Origin: DATFVA01 sp963711455
Lineage (GTDB): Bacteria > Bacteroidota > Ignavibacteria > Ignavibacteriales > Ignavibacteriaceae
NCBI GenBank assembly: GCA_963711455.1
Contig: CAVQEH010000010.1
Location: 186,001-250,000, forward strand
Direction: 5' to 3'
DNA: 64,000 bases
Both the position numbers and the translations under genes were made by a program. The notes under the pieces are model-generated. The model was not told the origin of the DNA and made no database searches. It saw only the letters and a list, made by a program, of their open reading frames with translations. Below are positions 44,999 to 54,606 of this stretch, piece after piece (the stretch's first letter is position 1; each line of letters starts with the position of its first letter).

Positions 44999-45328
44999 TT
45001 ATATTAATTTGTTAAAAAGTTGTTTAATAAATTCCCAGTCTTTTTTGTTCTTATTGTATTTTAATTTACCCTCAGTGGTGATCCGGTAATATTTTCTCCG
45101 GGCTCCCTGTGTTTCATCTCCCCAGTAAGAAGTTATAAACTTATCCTTCTCCATACGCTTAAAACTGGAGTACATAGTTGCCTCTTTCAATTCAAAATCA
45201 CCTTTTGTTGCAGAAGAAATCAGCTTACCTATCTCGTACCCGTATTTGTCACCAGTAACTAATTGTTTGAGAATGAAGGTATCTATGTGTCCTCTTATTA
45301 AGTCGGATGATATTTTTTGCTCTTCCAT
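44999..45328 (-). CDS. PadR-family transcriptional regulator
   Basis: A 109-residue winged-helix repressor: IRGHIDTFILKQLVTGDKYGYEIGKLIS, ATMYSSFKRMEKDKFITSYWG and ARRKYYRITTEGK are the family signatures. Short PadR proteins of this class often regulate a neighbouring HAAS-domain gene, as here. It is transcribed from a consensus-like promoter just upstream (45352-45380). Confidence 0.92.
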   Translation of the reverse strand: MEEQKISSDLIRGHIDTFILKQLVTGDKYGYEIGKLISSATKGDFELKEATMYSSFKRMEKDKFITSYWGDETQGARRKYYRITTEGKLKYNKNKKDWEFIKQLFNKLI

Positions 45329-45351
45329 ATAATTCCTTAATTAACGATTGC

Positions 45352-45380
45352 AATATATGTCATAATACTATGTCTGTCAA
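45352..45380 (-). promoter_or_regulatory. Consensus sigma-70-like promoter of padR
   Basis: On the minus strand: TTGACA, 17 bases, TATATT, about 24 bases before the PadR start codon. The spacer contains GACATA twice (GACATAGTATTATGACATA), a direct repeat that would suit autorepression. This is unlike typical Bacteroidota promoters (TTTG-type -33 and TAnnTTTG). Confidence 0.65.
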
Positions 45381-45469
45381 GGTAATTTGATAGAAGCAGT
45401 AATTATTTTTGCCTACAATTGTGTCCCATTCATAATTTTATTTTTAAGACTGCACTTAAAGTTTTCTTC

Positions 45470-45497
45470 TTGACAATAATAGACTCTGGATTATATT
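45470..45497 (+). promoter_or_regulatory. Sigma-70-like promoter upstream of the CpxP/Spy-like gene
   Basis: TTGACA (45470-45475), 16 bases, TATATT (45492-45497). The predicted start falls at the beginning of a 28-base palindrome, and the gene starts about 265 bases downstream, which would give a long leader. Confidence 0.5.
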
Positions 45498-45503
45498 GTA
45501 TTT

Positions 45504-45531
45504 AGAAGTTGATAATTAATTATTAACTTCT
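45504..45531. promoter_or_regulatory. 28-base palindrome at the predicted transcription start
   Basis: AGAAGTTGATAATT is mirrored by AATTATTAACTTCT with a single mismatch pair. Its place at the +1 region suggests an operator; it could also form an RNA hairpin at the very 5' end of the transcript. Confidence 0.55.
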
Positions 45532-45770
45532 ATTCTGATACTTATTAGTTTGAGTTTAAAAATTGATTGGATGATAAAGTAAATGGAGTTGAATCCAGTG
45601 AAATACCATCTAATTATTATTTTAAACATCCTGTAGCTCAATTAAATATATGATTATAAACAACAGGAAATCTGAAATTTTAATTTGGTGATTAATTTTA
45701 CCGCGTTTGAATTCAATTATTATTAGGTTTGTCCGTAATAGAGAATTATAAACAAAAGACAGGAGAAACG

Positions 45771-46217
45771 ATGAATAGGATTAACAGCAAATTATTTGGT
45801 TTTTTGGTACTTGTTCTTATGCTTTCTTTTCTAACGGGTATTTCATACTCACAGAGCACAACAAGCCATAAAATGTACAGTAAACAAAAATCTATCAAAT
45901 ACAGTAAAAGTATTCAGGAGGCTGCTGAAAGCCTGAAAAGTAAGGTGGACCTGACTGCCGCTCAGACCACTAAGGTTGAAGGTATTCTTCAGGATTATAA
46001 ATCCGGTATGATGAAAAATAATATGAGTACCACAGATAAAATGAATGCAAGTAATAAGATGAGTATGAAAAGCAATCAGGCAATGGATAAAATAGAAAAT
46101 GTACTGACTGCAGATCAGAAAACTAAATTTGATAATATAAAAACCGAGTGGTGGGCTTCAACTGAAAAAAGTTTGAGCCAGACAACTAATAAGAAAATGT
46201 CAAAAAGCAGCTATTAA
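45771..46217 (+). CDS. Small secreted helical protein, CpxP/Spy-like
   Basis: A 148-residue exported protein: signal peptide ending TGISYSQ, then a Met-, Lys- and Ser-rich helical region. The segment SLKSKVDLTAAQTTKVEGIL and the later ENVLTADQKTKFDNIKTEW resemble the LTxxQxxK repeats of Spy/CpxP-type periplasmic chaperones. The family call is tentative. ATG 45771 is preceded by AGGAGAAACG, which decides the start over the upstream TTG 45729. Confidence 0.6.
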   Translation: MNRINSKLFGFLVLVLMLSFLTGISYSQSTTSHKMYSKQKSIKYSKSIQEAAESLKSKVDLTAAQTTKVEGILQDYKSGMMKNNMSTTDKMNASNKMSMKSNQAMDKIENVLTADQKTKFDNIKTEWWASTEKSLSQTTNKKMSKSSY

Positions 46218-46237
46218 ATAATTCTAAATAGTTGATT

Positions 46238-46274
46238 AAAAAAGCATATCGATTAAGAACCGGTATGCTTTTTT
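46238..46274. terminator. Bidirectional terminator between convergent genes
   Basis: AAAAAAGCATA (46238-46248) and TATGCTTTTTT (46264-46274) are exact inverted copies, giving an A-tract and a T-tract on either side so that both the CpxP-like gene and UPF0182 can terminate here. Confidence 0.85.
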
Positions 46275-46316
46275 GTTAATCAATCAGTCAATCACCAATC
46301 TATCTGCTTCTTCTCA

Positions 46317-49175
46317 TTATTTCTTTTGTGAATTCTCCCCTGAACGTCCTGATAATTCTTTTAAAATAGATTGAAGTTTTTCCAGTTCTCCGGCTGCTTT
46401 TTGAAATTGCTTTTCACCCTGGTACTTTAAATAATTATTAAATGCATCATTTGCCTGTTTAATTTTTTCATCAACAGGTGTTTCTACATTTTCCTGACTT
46501 GTTCCTTCTTTAACTGTAACAGGTTTTACAGGTGTTTCACCATATAAACCCTGCAATGCTTCCTGGAATGTTTCGGCATAACTAAGATTATCATCGTGCA
46601 TTACAGCTACCAATCTTAATTCCGGATAAGCGGCAGTCTCTGCCTGCAGGTAAATGGGTTCAACATATATTATTGTTTTATCAACAGGGATTGCAAGTAC
46701 ATTACCACGTATTACATTTGAACCACGTTGGTCCCAGAGTGAAAGCTGACCGGATAAAAAGCTGTCCTGATCAATTTTGGTTTCAACCTGCTGCGGTCCG
46801 AGTACACTTTTATCCTTGGGAAATTTATAAGCAATAAATCTGCCGTAGTTGTCTCCATCGCACATTCCTGCAATCCAGCCTATAGATACCTGCCTGTTTT
46901 TGGGAGTGAAGGGAAGTATGAGCACAAACTCTTCTTGTTGGGTATTTGGAAGCTGCCACATTATATAATAAGGGTTCACCGGAACGACATTGCTATAATA
47001 TTTTTCAGTTGCCCGAATCCACAGATCCTCCTGGTTATAAAAAACAGTAGGATCGGTCATATGATATTTTGCATACATAAGCCCCTGTACCATAAGAAAA
47101 TCAATTGGGTAACGTACGTGTTTTCTTAAATCTTCAGGCATCTGGGATTTCTTTTTGAATAATCCCGGAAAAATATTGCCCCACACTTTTATTAGCGGAT
47201 CATTCTCATCAAAAATATAGAAATCAACTGATCCGTTAAAAGCATCTACCACAACTTTCACAGAATTCCTGAGATAATTAATACCATTTAATTCAGGTGC
47301 CGTATTAGTTGTTATAGTCCTGGTTTGCTCACCTTCTTTATAGCCAATATGTTCAGTAGAATTAAAAGCCTCGCTATAAGGAAAATAATCACTGGTTGTA
47401 TATGCATCAATTATCCAGTAAAGCCTGCCGTCATTACCAAGAACTATGTATGGGTCTTTATCGTACTCTAAAAAAGGAGCAAGAGTTTTTACCCTGTCAA
47501 TAATCTGCCGGTGAAACATAATCCTGCTCTGCGAATTCGGATAAGTTGAAAAGAAAAATTTTGTGCCGTCAAACTTCCAGCCGAACAAAAACTTTCGCCA
47601 CAAATTTGATATCTGTATGCCGCCTTTCCCCGGATATTTTATCTCTACATTCTGTTCACCGCTCGGGTAATCAAACTCAGGCTCATCTGAATTGACCACT
47701 ACGTATGAGTTTGTTAATTCACCGTAGTAGATTTGAGGTTGCTTAACTTCAAGTCTTGGATATTTACTAACCGGCGGGATATCCTTTATCAGGAGATTTG
47801 GCAATCCTTCAGGAGAAAAATCACTTACTGTTGTTAATGTAATTCCATAGCCGTGAGTATACTTAAATCTTGTATTAACAAATGTCTGGCTTTGCAGCGG
47901 AAGGTTTGAGGATTCCATTTCTCTTGCAGAAACCATAACCTGTCTGTATTCATTATTAAAATGATACCGGTCTATGTCCACATCTTTAAACTCATAATAG
48001 AGCCGGATTTCCTGGAATTGCTTATAAACATCATCGAGTGCTTGCCAGTCCCACAATCTTATATTTTCAAAAGTCGCCTGGTTATTCTCAACTACTTGTT
48101 TATTAAAAACATCTTTTACCGGATATTCTTTTTCTTCAATATTCTGAAGATTAAAACCGTAACGTGTTAACTTAATATTATTCTGAATGTAAGGTCTTTC
48201 AAATGTTATTTCATTGGGTTCAACTCTCAGCCATTGGAACAAGCCGGGTATAGCTGTTAAGCCGACAAACCATATTAGTATAATTGTTACCAAAACCGAC
48301 AGAAGTAAAACTGGTTCAGAATTAATATTTCGTATTTTCAATTTGCTATAAAATTTCTGAAGATAGTTTCTTGAAGGTTTTATTAATAAAGCGGCGGCAA
48401 ATAATATCATCAGGACTATTATAATATCAAGTGCAGGTAAAAGAATATTTACATCTGTCCAGCCGGGACCGCGAACAATTCCAAGATCAGAAAACATAAG
48501 ATGAAAACGGCTGAGATATTTATCGTATGCAAGTACAATAATTAAAAATGAACCTGTGATTAAAATATTTGTATAAGGTTTTGATGAAATATACCTGTCA
48601 AATCCCGAGAAGTTTATATTCAGGGTTCCCTTCTCATCGAATTTCAAAAAAGAACTGAAAAGAAGAGTACCAATTGAGATAATAGTAAGAATTATAAGAA
48701 GAACATAAATCCCATCGAGAAACGGAAGTGTAAAAAGGTAAAAACCCGCATCGATATTGAGCACAGGTTCTGATACACCCATCGGTGCACGGAACCAGAA
48801 TTTTAAAATAATCTCCCAATTTGAATAGCCCCAGACAGCACCCGCAAAAACTGCAAGAGCCAGTGAAAACTTTTTCAAATAACTTTTTGAAAAAGGAACC
48901 GAATAAGTTAATAATAGAACAATTCCCAGGGAAAGAAAGGCTCCAACAATGCCAGCTACAGTTTGTGCAGTTACGTAAACCCAGAATCTGTCTCCATAAC
49001 CAAGATTTTCAAACCAGAGCATTTCTCCCCAAAAATCAAGCGACCAGAAAAATACTATAGTTAATAATCCGATTATAATTCCTATTGATGCTCTCCCTTT
49101 TTTGTTTTGTTTGATGCCTGTATATGTGAAGTATACTGCAATAGCAAGTAACACGATAATGATTGCTGTGTACAT
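46317..49175 (-). CDS. UPF0182 family large membrane protein
   Basis: A 952-residue protein matching UPF0182: seven N-terminal membrane helices (to about residue 310), then a large soluble domain with LTRYGFNLQNIEEKEYPV, NIRLWDWQALDDVYKQFQEIR, the YVVVNSDEPEFDYPSG segment and PVNPYYIMWQLPN. A coiled, charged C-terminal tail (about 905-945) ends the protein. Function is not established for the family. It has no operon partner here and converges on the CpxP-like gene across a shared terminator. Confidence 0.93.
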   Translation of the reverse strand: MYTAIIIVLLAIAVYFTYTGIKQNKKGRASIGIIIGLLTIVFFWSLDFWGEMLWFENLGYGDRFWVYVTAQTVAGIVGAFLSLGIVLLLTYSVPFSKSYLKKFSLALAVFAGAVWGYSNWEIILKFWFRAPMGVSEPVLNIDAGFYLFTLPFLDGIYVLLIILTIISIGTLLFSSFLKFDEKGTLNINFSGFDRYISSKPYTNILITGSFLIIVLAYDKYLSRFHLMFSDLGIVRGPGWTDVNILLPALDIIIVLMILFAAALLIKPSRNYLQKFYSKLKIRNINSEPVLLLSVLVTIILIWFVGLTAIPGLFQWLRVEPNEITFERPYIQNNIKLTRYGFNLQNIEEKEYPVKDVFNKQVVENNQATFENIRLWDWQALDDVYKQFQEIRLYYEFKDVDIDRYHFNNEYRQVMVSAREMESSNLPLQSQTFVNTRFKYTHGYGITLTTVSDFSPEGLPNLLIKDIPPVSKYPRLEVKQPQIYYGELTNSYVVVNSDEPEFDYPSGEQNVEIKYPGKGGIQISNLWRKFLFGWKFDGTKFFFSTYPNSQSRIMFHRQIIDRVKTLAPFLEYDKDPYIVLGNDGRLYWIIDAYTTSDYFPYSEAFNSTEHIGYKEGEQTRTITTNTAPELNGINYLRNSVKVVVDAFNGSVDFYIFDENDPLIKVWGNIFPGLFKKKSQMPEDLRKHVRYPIDFLMVQGLMYAKYHMTDPTVFYNQEDLWIRATEKYYSNVVPVNPYYIMWQLPNTQQEEFVLILPFTPKNRQVSIGWIAGMCDGDNYGRFIAYKFPKDKSVLGPQQVETKIDQDSFLSGQLSLWDQRGSNVIRGNVLAIPVDKTIIYVEPIYLQAETAAYPELRLVAVMHDDNLSYAETFQEALQGLYGETPVKPVTVKEGTSQENVETPVDEKIKQANDAFNNYLKYQGEKQFQKAAGELEKLQSILKELSGRSGENSQKK

Positions 49176-49412
49176 AATTTCTTCTTTTTATGATTAAGAA
49201 CAATTCTATATATAATGAATATTTCAGAACAATGAAACTTAAATAAGTATAATTATATACAAACAACAGTTAATGAAAATCGATGATAAGCAATTTCGAT
49301 AATTTTATAATTCGAATGGAGATTTTAATGAAAAAGTTTTAGATTTATATACCTGCTGTTATGATGGTGTTAGTCAAAACATTTTAGACTACTAAATTAC
49401 AGGGTGAATAAA

Positions 49413-50978
49413 ATGAAAAGAATTATTTTCTTAATTTGTTTCTCCTTTCTGATCTGTACTCAAATATCCTATGCACAATGGTTTCCTCAAAACAGCGGAA
49501 TTACATCAAATATAAATTCAGTAACTTTTATTGATGAGCTTACAGGATGGGCTGCAGGTGCTGCAGGAGTAATATTAAAAACCACTGATGGTGGGAATAA
49601 CTGGATTCCACTTTCCACCGGAATAACAAATGATTTGTATTCTATCCATTTCGAAAATAATAATCTGGGTTGGGCAGCAGGTAAAAATGCCACAATAATA
49701 AATACTACAAACGGCGGGACTTCGTGGCAGAGTCAAACAGCCAATCCGCCTATTGGGGATATAAGATCTGTTTATTTTACAAGCCTGGATTCAGGATGGA
49801 CAACAGGTTATAACGAATATTCACCGGGGAATTTCGATAGCTATATTTCTCATACGATCAATGGCGGAACAACCTGGGAAGATAATTATGATATTATGGA
49901 TGAAAAAATGTTCTCCATTATGTTTCCAAATACTGCAAACGGATGGAATGCCGGTACAGCTATTTATAATACAACAGACGGCGGTTTAAACTGGGTTGGT
50001 TCTGGTGCAGGCTCAGGTGTGGAATTCCATTCTGTCTTTTTTGCGAATGAAAGTACCGGATGGATTACAGGAGGAAATATAATGATGAATATAGGTATTG
50101 TTATTAATACGACAAACGGCGGGTTGACCTGGTCACCACCAATAACTTTACCTTCACCAGCTAATTCAATTTTCTTTACCGAAATTGGCAATGGCTGGGT
50201 TGTCGGCTCAGGTGGTGAAATATATTATACATCTGACGGCGGAGCTGCCTGGTATTATGAAGCAAGCAATGTGACTTCAAATTTAAATTCAGTTTATTTT
50301 ATAAATGATTTGATTGGCTGGACAGTTGGAAGTAATGGAGTAATATTAAAAACAATTAATGGTGGAACTCCGGTAGAGCTTACCTCTTTTACCTACAAAA
50401 TTATAAATGAAAATGTTGAACTAAACTGGACAACAGAAACAGAAACAAACAATAAAGGATTCAATATAGAAAGACAAGTAAGGGGTAGGCAGCCTTCAGT
50501 AGGCAATTCAGTGTGGGTCAATGTTGGTTTTATTAATGGAAACGGGACAACGACAGAAGAACATTCATATTTTTTTCTGGATAAGAATGTCGGTCCCGGA
50601 AATTACACTTACAGGTTAAAGCAAGTTGATTTTGATGGCAGCTATATTTATAGTAAAGAAATCGAAGTGAATGTAACTGCGCCAACAGAATTTTCACTTG
50701 AGCAAAATTATCCCAACCCATTTAATCCAACAACGAATATCCAATACAGAATTCCTAATAAAGAATTTGTTTCATTGAAAGTTTATGATGTTTTAGGCAA
50801 TGAAGTAGCAACATTAGTTAATGAAGAAAAACCTGCAGGAAGCTATACTGTAAAATTTTCCGCTCAAGGCGAATCCGCCTATGGCAGAGATGGTGGTAAT
50901 CTTCCAAGTGGCGTGTACATTTGCCGGTTAATGGCCGGGATTTATTCAGCTTCTAAAAAGTTATTACTGTTAAAATAA
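49413..50978 (+). CDS. T9SS-secreted YCF48-like beta-propeller protein
   Basis: A 521-residue secreted protein. After a signal peptide ending SYAQ, residues 25-325 hold repeats of the YCF48 type: GWAAGAAGVILKTTDGGNNW, GWAAGKNATIINTTNGGTSW, then a blade with GWTVGSNGVILKTINGG. A linker and T9SS sorting tail follow (LEQNYPNPFNPTTNIQYRIP to SKKLLLLK). The tail carries an in-frame insert with AGGCG-AATC-CGCCT (50867-50880), encoding extra residues before GNLPSGVY. AGGG 8 bases upstream supports ATG 49413 over GTG 49404. Confidence 0.88.
   Translation: MKRIIFLICFSFLICTQISYAQWFPQNSGITSNINSVTFIDELTGWAAGAAGVILKTTDGGNNWIPLSTGITNDLYSIHFENNNLGWAAGKNATIINTTNGGTSWQSQTANPPIGDIRSVYFTSLDSGWTTGYNEYSPGNFDSYISHTINGGTTWEDNYDIMDEKMFSIMFPNTANGWNAGTAIYNTTDGGLNWVGSGAGSGVEFHSVFFANESTGWITGGNIMMNIGIVINTTNGGLTWSPPITLPSPANSIFFTEIGNGWVVGSGGEIYYTSDGGAAWYYEASNVTSNLNSVYFINDLIGWTVGSNGVILKTINGGTPVELTSFTYKIINENVELNWTTETETNNKGFNIERQVRGRQPSVGNSVWVNVGFINGNGTTTEEHSYFFLDKNVGPGNYTYRLKQVDFDGSYIYSKEIEVNVTAPTEFSLEQNYPNPFNPTTNIQYRIPNKEFVSLKVYDVLGNEVATLVNEEKPAGSYTVKFSAQGESAYGRDGGNLPSGVYICRLMAGIYSASKKLLLLK
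50867..50880. repeat. Small palindrome inserted in frame in the YCF48-like gene
   Basis: AGGCG and CGCCT flank a four-base loop in a stretch that encodes about ten residues missing from the other sorting domains (AQGESAYGRDG). Third example of an insert at or near this position in the tail. Confidence 0.5.
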
Positions 50979-51067
50979 TCTGGTGCATGCTGATTTAACT
51001 CAATTACTTTAATTAAATATTTGTATAAGTTTAAATAAAATACATCTGATTAATCTGTTTTAAGGAA

Positions 51068-52528
51068 ATGACAATGCGGACAACAATGGTACTTTTGTTT
51101 TTATTAATGTATTCCGTTCCATTTATATATGCACAATTACCACAACCGGATCATATAATATTTGTTATAGAAGAAAATAAAAATTATATACAAATTATGG
51201 GCAGCAGCAACGCGCCTTATATTAACAGCCTTGCTGCCGATTCGATGGGAGCATTATTTACAAACTTTTATGCCGAAACTCATCCCAGCCAGCCGAATTA
51301 TTTATGGCTTTTCTCAGGAAGCAACCAGGGAGTAGTTAATGATAATGTTCCTGTTGATACTCCCTTTGCAGCACCAAATTTAGGTGCTTCACTCCTCGAC
51401 AGCGGTTACACCTTTTACGCTTACAATGAGAATTTACCTTATATAGGGTATGAAGGTGCACAATCTGGGAACTATGTTCGTAAGCATAATCCAATGGCTA
51501 ACTGGCAGGAATATGCCGTACCGATTCCAAATGGTATTTCATTTACAAAGAATGTTCCATTCACAGCATTTCCAGCTGATTATACGAATTTGCCAACTGT
51601 ATGTTATGTAATTCCCAACCTGCAGCACGATATGCACGACGGAACAATTGCCCAGGGGGATACCTGGCTTCATGATAACCTTGACGGTTATATTCAATGG
51701 GCAAAGACACATAATAGTCTTTTTGTACTTACTTTTGATGAAGATAGTAATAACGGATATGGCAACAGGATTGTAACGATATTTGTAGGCGCTATGGTTC
51801 AGCAAGGCAATTATAATTCGCATTATAATCACAATAATTTATTAAGAACTTTTGAGGAAATGTATGGACTTGGTTATGCAGGTTTAAGCAGTGATTCTTC
51901 TGCAATTACAGGCTGCTGGAATTTTACCATTCCGGTTGAACTGTCATCATTTGATGCGAAAGAAAAGAATGGTGGAAATGTATTTCTATCATGGTCTACT
52001 TCAACTGAAACAAACAACAAAGGATTCAATATAGAAAGACAAGTAATCAATAGGCAGCCTTCAACAAGCAATTCAGTGTGGGTCAATGTTGGTTTTATTA
52101 ATGGAAACGGGACAACCACAGAAGAGCATTCATATTCTTTTATAGATAAAAATGTCGATCCCGGAGATTACGATTACCGGTTGAAGCAAATTGATTTTGA
52201 CGGGAGCTTCCATTACAGCAAAGAAATTGAAGTTGATGTTACCGCACCAACGGAATTTTCACTTGAGCAAAATTATCCCAACCCCTTTAACCCGGTAACA
52301 ATAATAAAATATTCAATACCATCCGTAGGAACTTCAATTATGAGGTTCGTACAATTAAAAGTATACAACACCCTCGGAAAAGAAATAGCAACTCTGGTTA
52401 ACGAAGATAAACCTGCAGGAAGCTATACGATTAAATTCGATGGCAGCAAGCTTTCAAGCGGAATTTATTTTTACAAACTAACAACAGGTGACTATTCGTC
52501 TGTTAAGAAAATGATGCTGATGAAATAA
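51068..52528 (+). CDS. T9SS-secreted phosphoesterase (acid phosphatase / phospholipase C type)
   Basis: A 486-residue secreted enzyme of the phosphoesterase family (alkaline phosphatase superfamily). After a signal peptide ending IYAQ it has HIIFVIEENKNYIQIMGS near residue 32, with the family's start motif. TNFYAETHPSQPNYLWLFSG near 75 carries the probable nucleophile region, VCYVIPNLQHDMHDG follows near 180, and LFVLTFDEDSNNGYGNRIVT near 218. A linker and T9SS tail follow. The linker DNA is almost identical to that of the preceding gene. ATG 51074, 7 bases after AGGA, is an equally possible start. Confidence 0.87.
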   Translation: MTMRTTMVLLFLLMYSVPFIYAQLPQPDHIIFVIEENKNYIQIMGSSNAPYINSLAADSMGALFTNFYAETHPSQPNYLWLFSGSNQGVVNDNVPVDTPFAAPNLGASLLDSGYTFYAYNENLPYIGYEGAQSGNYVRKHNPMANWQEYAVPIPNGISFTKNVPFTAFPADYTNLPTVCYVIPNLQHDMHDGTIAQGDTWLHDNLDGYIQWAKTHNSLFVLTFDEDSNNGYGNRIVTIFVGAMVQQGNYNSHYNHNNLLRTFEEMYGLGYAGLSSDSSAITGCWNFTIPVELSSFDAKEKNGGNVFLSWSTSTETNNKGFNIERQVINRQPSTSNSVWVNVGFINGNGTTTEEHSYSFIDKNVDPGDYDYRLKQIDFDGSFHYSKEIEVDVTAPTEFSLEQNYPNPFNPVTIIKYSIPSVGTSIMRFVQLKVYNTLGKEIATLVNEDKPAGSYTIKFDGSKLSSGIYFYKLTTGDYSSVKKMMLMK

Positions 52529-52570
52529 TCTTTCAAAAGATTCAAAAAATATTAATCACACCTGCCTGTA

Positions 52571-52628
52571 GAGCGAAACGCCGTTTCGCTCAAAAAACTT
52601 TGTAAGCGATTCAGCGAATCGCTTTACA
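52571..52628. repeat. Two adjacent palindromes in the gap after the phosphoesterase gene
   Basis: GAGCGAAACG (52571-52580) pairs with CGTTTCGCTC (52582-52591). TGTA and AAGCGATTC pair with GAATCGCTT and TACA (52601-52628, three-base loop). The second is a copy, in the other orientation, of the in-frame palindrome at 37957-37977. CCTGCCTGTA just before (52561) recalls the CCTGCCTACC palindromes. They could serve as terminators as well as mobile repeats. Confidence 0.75.
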
Positions 52629-52700
52629 AATTCGCAAATCCAATTAATTAATTTCTAATTATATTTGTGAAAATTTTTCTAATAATTGAACAAATAAAAG

Positions 52701-53645
52701 ATGAGATCCTTTGAAGGTTTAAGTGAACAGGAAATTCTCGCATTGGCTATTTCTCTCGAAGAGGAAGACGCCCGTATTTATGATGATGTTGCAGAAGGAT
52801 TACGAAACGATTTTCCTGAACAGGCAAATAAGTTTATCGAAATGCGTAAAGAAGAAGACGGGCACAGGCATCGTCTGCTGGAATTATACAGAAGCAGGTT
52901 CGGTGAGCACATTCCGCACATCAGGCGGCAGGACGTGAGAGGGTTTGTTGACAGAAAGCCTGTATGGCGAATTCGTCCGATGAAGATTTCCACTGCGCGG
53001 AAAATGGCTGAGCAGATGGAACTTGAAACCAGGCGCTTCTATGAAACTTCAGCTAAAAGATCTACCGATGCGGGGATAAGACAATTGCTTGGTGATTTAG
53101 CTGCGGAGGAAAGAGGACATATCCACACCGCCCAGGCAATGGAAGCCGCTGCGGATATTCACTCAGAGCAGGAAGTACAAAACCGTTTATTCCTTCTCCA
53201 GGTTATTCAGCCCGGGCTTGTGGGATTGATGGATGGTTCAGTATCAACTTTAGCTCCATTGTTTGCTGCAGCGTTTGCAACTCATAACAGCTTTTATACT
53301 TTTTTAATTGGACTTGCTGCTGCTATCGGTGCCGGTATTAGTATGGGATTTGCTGAAGCGCTTTCTGACGACGGTACTCTTACAGGACGCGGTCATCCAT
53401 GGATACGTGGTGCCATTACAGGCTTAATGACCACTCTTGGCGGACTTGGTCATACGCTTCCTTATTTAATTCCTGATGTCTATACTGCAACAACAGTTGC
53501 TATAATTGTTGTGCTTATTGAATTATTTACCATTGCGTGGATTCGAAATAAATATATGGATACCCCCATTGGGACAGCAATATTCCAGGTGGTGGTTGGA
53601 GGCATTCTTGTTTTTCTTTCGGGAATTATAATCGGGATTTCTTAG
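52701..53645 (+). CDS. mbfA: MbfA-like iron exporter (ferritin-like domain plus VIT1/CCC1 membrane domain)
   Basis: A 314-residue fusion. Residues 1-150 are a ferritin-like (erythrin) domain with two diiron-type repeats, ALAISLEEEDARIYDDVAEG and EMRKEEDGHRHRLLELY, then MAEQMELETRRFYE and LAAEERGHIHTAQAM. Residues 170-314 are a VIT1/CCC1-type membrane domain with VGLMDGSVSTLAPLFAAAFA and GAGISMGFAEALSDDG. MbfA proteins export iron and protect against iron and peroxide stress. No partner gene is adjacent. Confidence 0.92.
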   Translation: MRSFEGLSEQEILALAISLEEEDARIYDDVAEGLRNDFPEQANKFIEMRKEEDGHRHRLLELYRSRFGEHIPHIRRQDVRGFVDRKPVWRIRPMKISTARKMAEQMELETRRFYETSAKRSTDAGIRQLLGDLAAEERGHIHTAQAMEAAADIHSEQEVQNRLFLLQVIQPGLVGLMDGSVSTLAPLFAAAFATHNSFYTFLIGLAAAIGAGISMGFAEALSDDGTLTGRGHPWIRGAITGLMTTLGGLGHTLPYLIPDVYTATTVAIIVVLIELFTIAWIRNKYMDTPIGTAIFQVVVGGILVFLSGIIIGIS

Positions 53646-53670
53646 TCCCAAATTTTTTTGAAATTATGAA

Positions 53671-54606
53671 ATGAATATTCATAATGATAAAATAATTAAG
53701 TGGCTTCTCAGTGGTGATGTGTCGCTCCAATACCAGGTGCATCGTGATTTGCTGAATGAAGAACGGGAAGATTTAAGAGAACGAATTCATAAAGAAGGAT
53801 GGGGGTTTCATTTTCTTTCATTAGAGAATAAAGATGGTCACTGGGGCAAGGGATTTTACCAGCCCAAATGGATTTCTTCTCATTATACATTATTGGATCT
53901 GAAGCATCTGAATATTTGTCCTAATATACCACAGGTTAAACAAACGATTAATTCTATTCTTAAAAATAATAAAGGAAAAGACGGCGGTGTAAATCCCGGC
54001 AAAACTATAAATGATAGTGATGTCTGTGTTAACGGTATGTTTTTAAATTACGCGTCTTATTTCAGAATCGATGAAGAAGAATTAAAATCCGTAATTGATT
54101 TTCTAATATCACAGCAGATGAATGACGGCGGATTTAATTGTCATTCAAACAGAAAAGGAGCGGTGCACAGCTCGCTTCATACAACTTTATCTGTTATAGA
54201 AGGAATTTCTGAATACGCAAAGAACGGATATGCTTACAGGAAAGATGAACTACGGAAAGCAGAAATTGAATCAAGAGAATTTATACTGCAGCATAAACTA
54301 TTCAGGTCTGATAAAACAGGGAACATAATTGATAAAAAATTTTTAATGCTTTCTTATCCTTCCCGGTGGCGGTATGATATATTAAGATGCCTCGATTATT
54401 TCAGAGACTCAGGTGCGGCATACGATGAAAGAATGAATGATGCCTTTGAAGTTATATTAAATAAACAAAATGGTGATGGAAAGTGGCCGCTTCAATCAAG
54501 GCATCACGGGTTAACTCATTTTGATATGGAAAAACAGGGAGGGCCCTCGCGCTGGAATACGCTGAGAGCACTAAGAGTATTAAAACATTTTGGATTTGTC
54601 CGTTAA
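53671..54606 (+). CDS. Prenyltransferase/squalene-cyclase-fold protein of unknown function
   Basis: A 311-residue protein with repeats of the alpha/alpha-toroid type: DGHWGKGFYQPKWISSHYTL, FLISQQMNDGGFNCHSNRKG and ILNKQNGDGKWPLQSRHHG. The catalytic DXDD motif of squalene cyclases is absent, so it is probably not a cyclase. Related proteins occur widely as hypothetical or prenyltransferase-like. It follows mbfA by 25 bases and may share its transcript. Confidence 0.75.
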   Translation: MNIHNDKIIKWLLSGDVSLQYQVHRDLLNEEREDLRERIHKEGWGFHFLSLENKDGHWGKGFYQPKWISSHYTLLDLKHLNICPNIPQVKQTINSILKNNKGKDGGVNPGKTINDSDVCVNGMFLNYASYFRIDEEELKSVIDFLISQQMNDGGFNCHSNRKGAVHSSLHTTLSVIEGISEYAKNGYAYRKDELRKAEIESREFILQHKLFRSDKTGNIIDKKFLMLSYPSRWRYDILRCLDYFRDSGAAYDERMNDAFEVILNKQNGDGKWPLQSRHHGLTHFDMEKQGGPSRWNTLRALRVLKHFGFVR

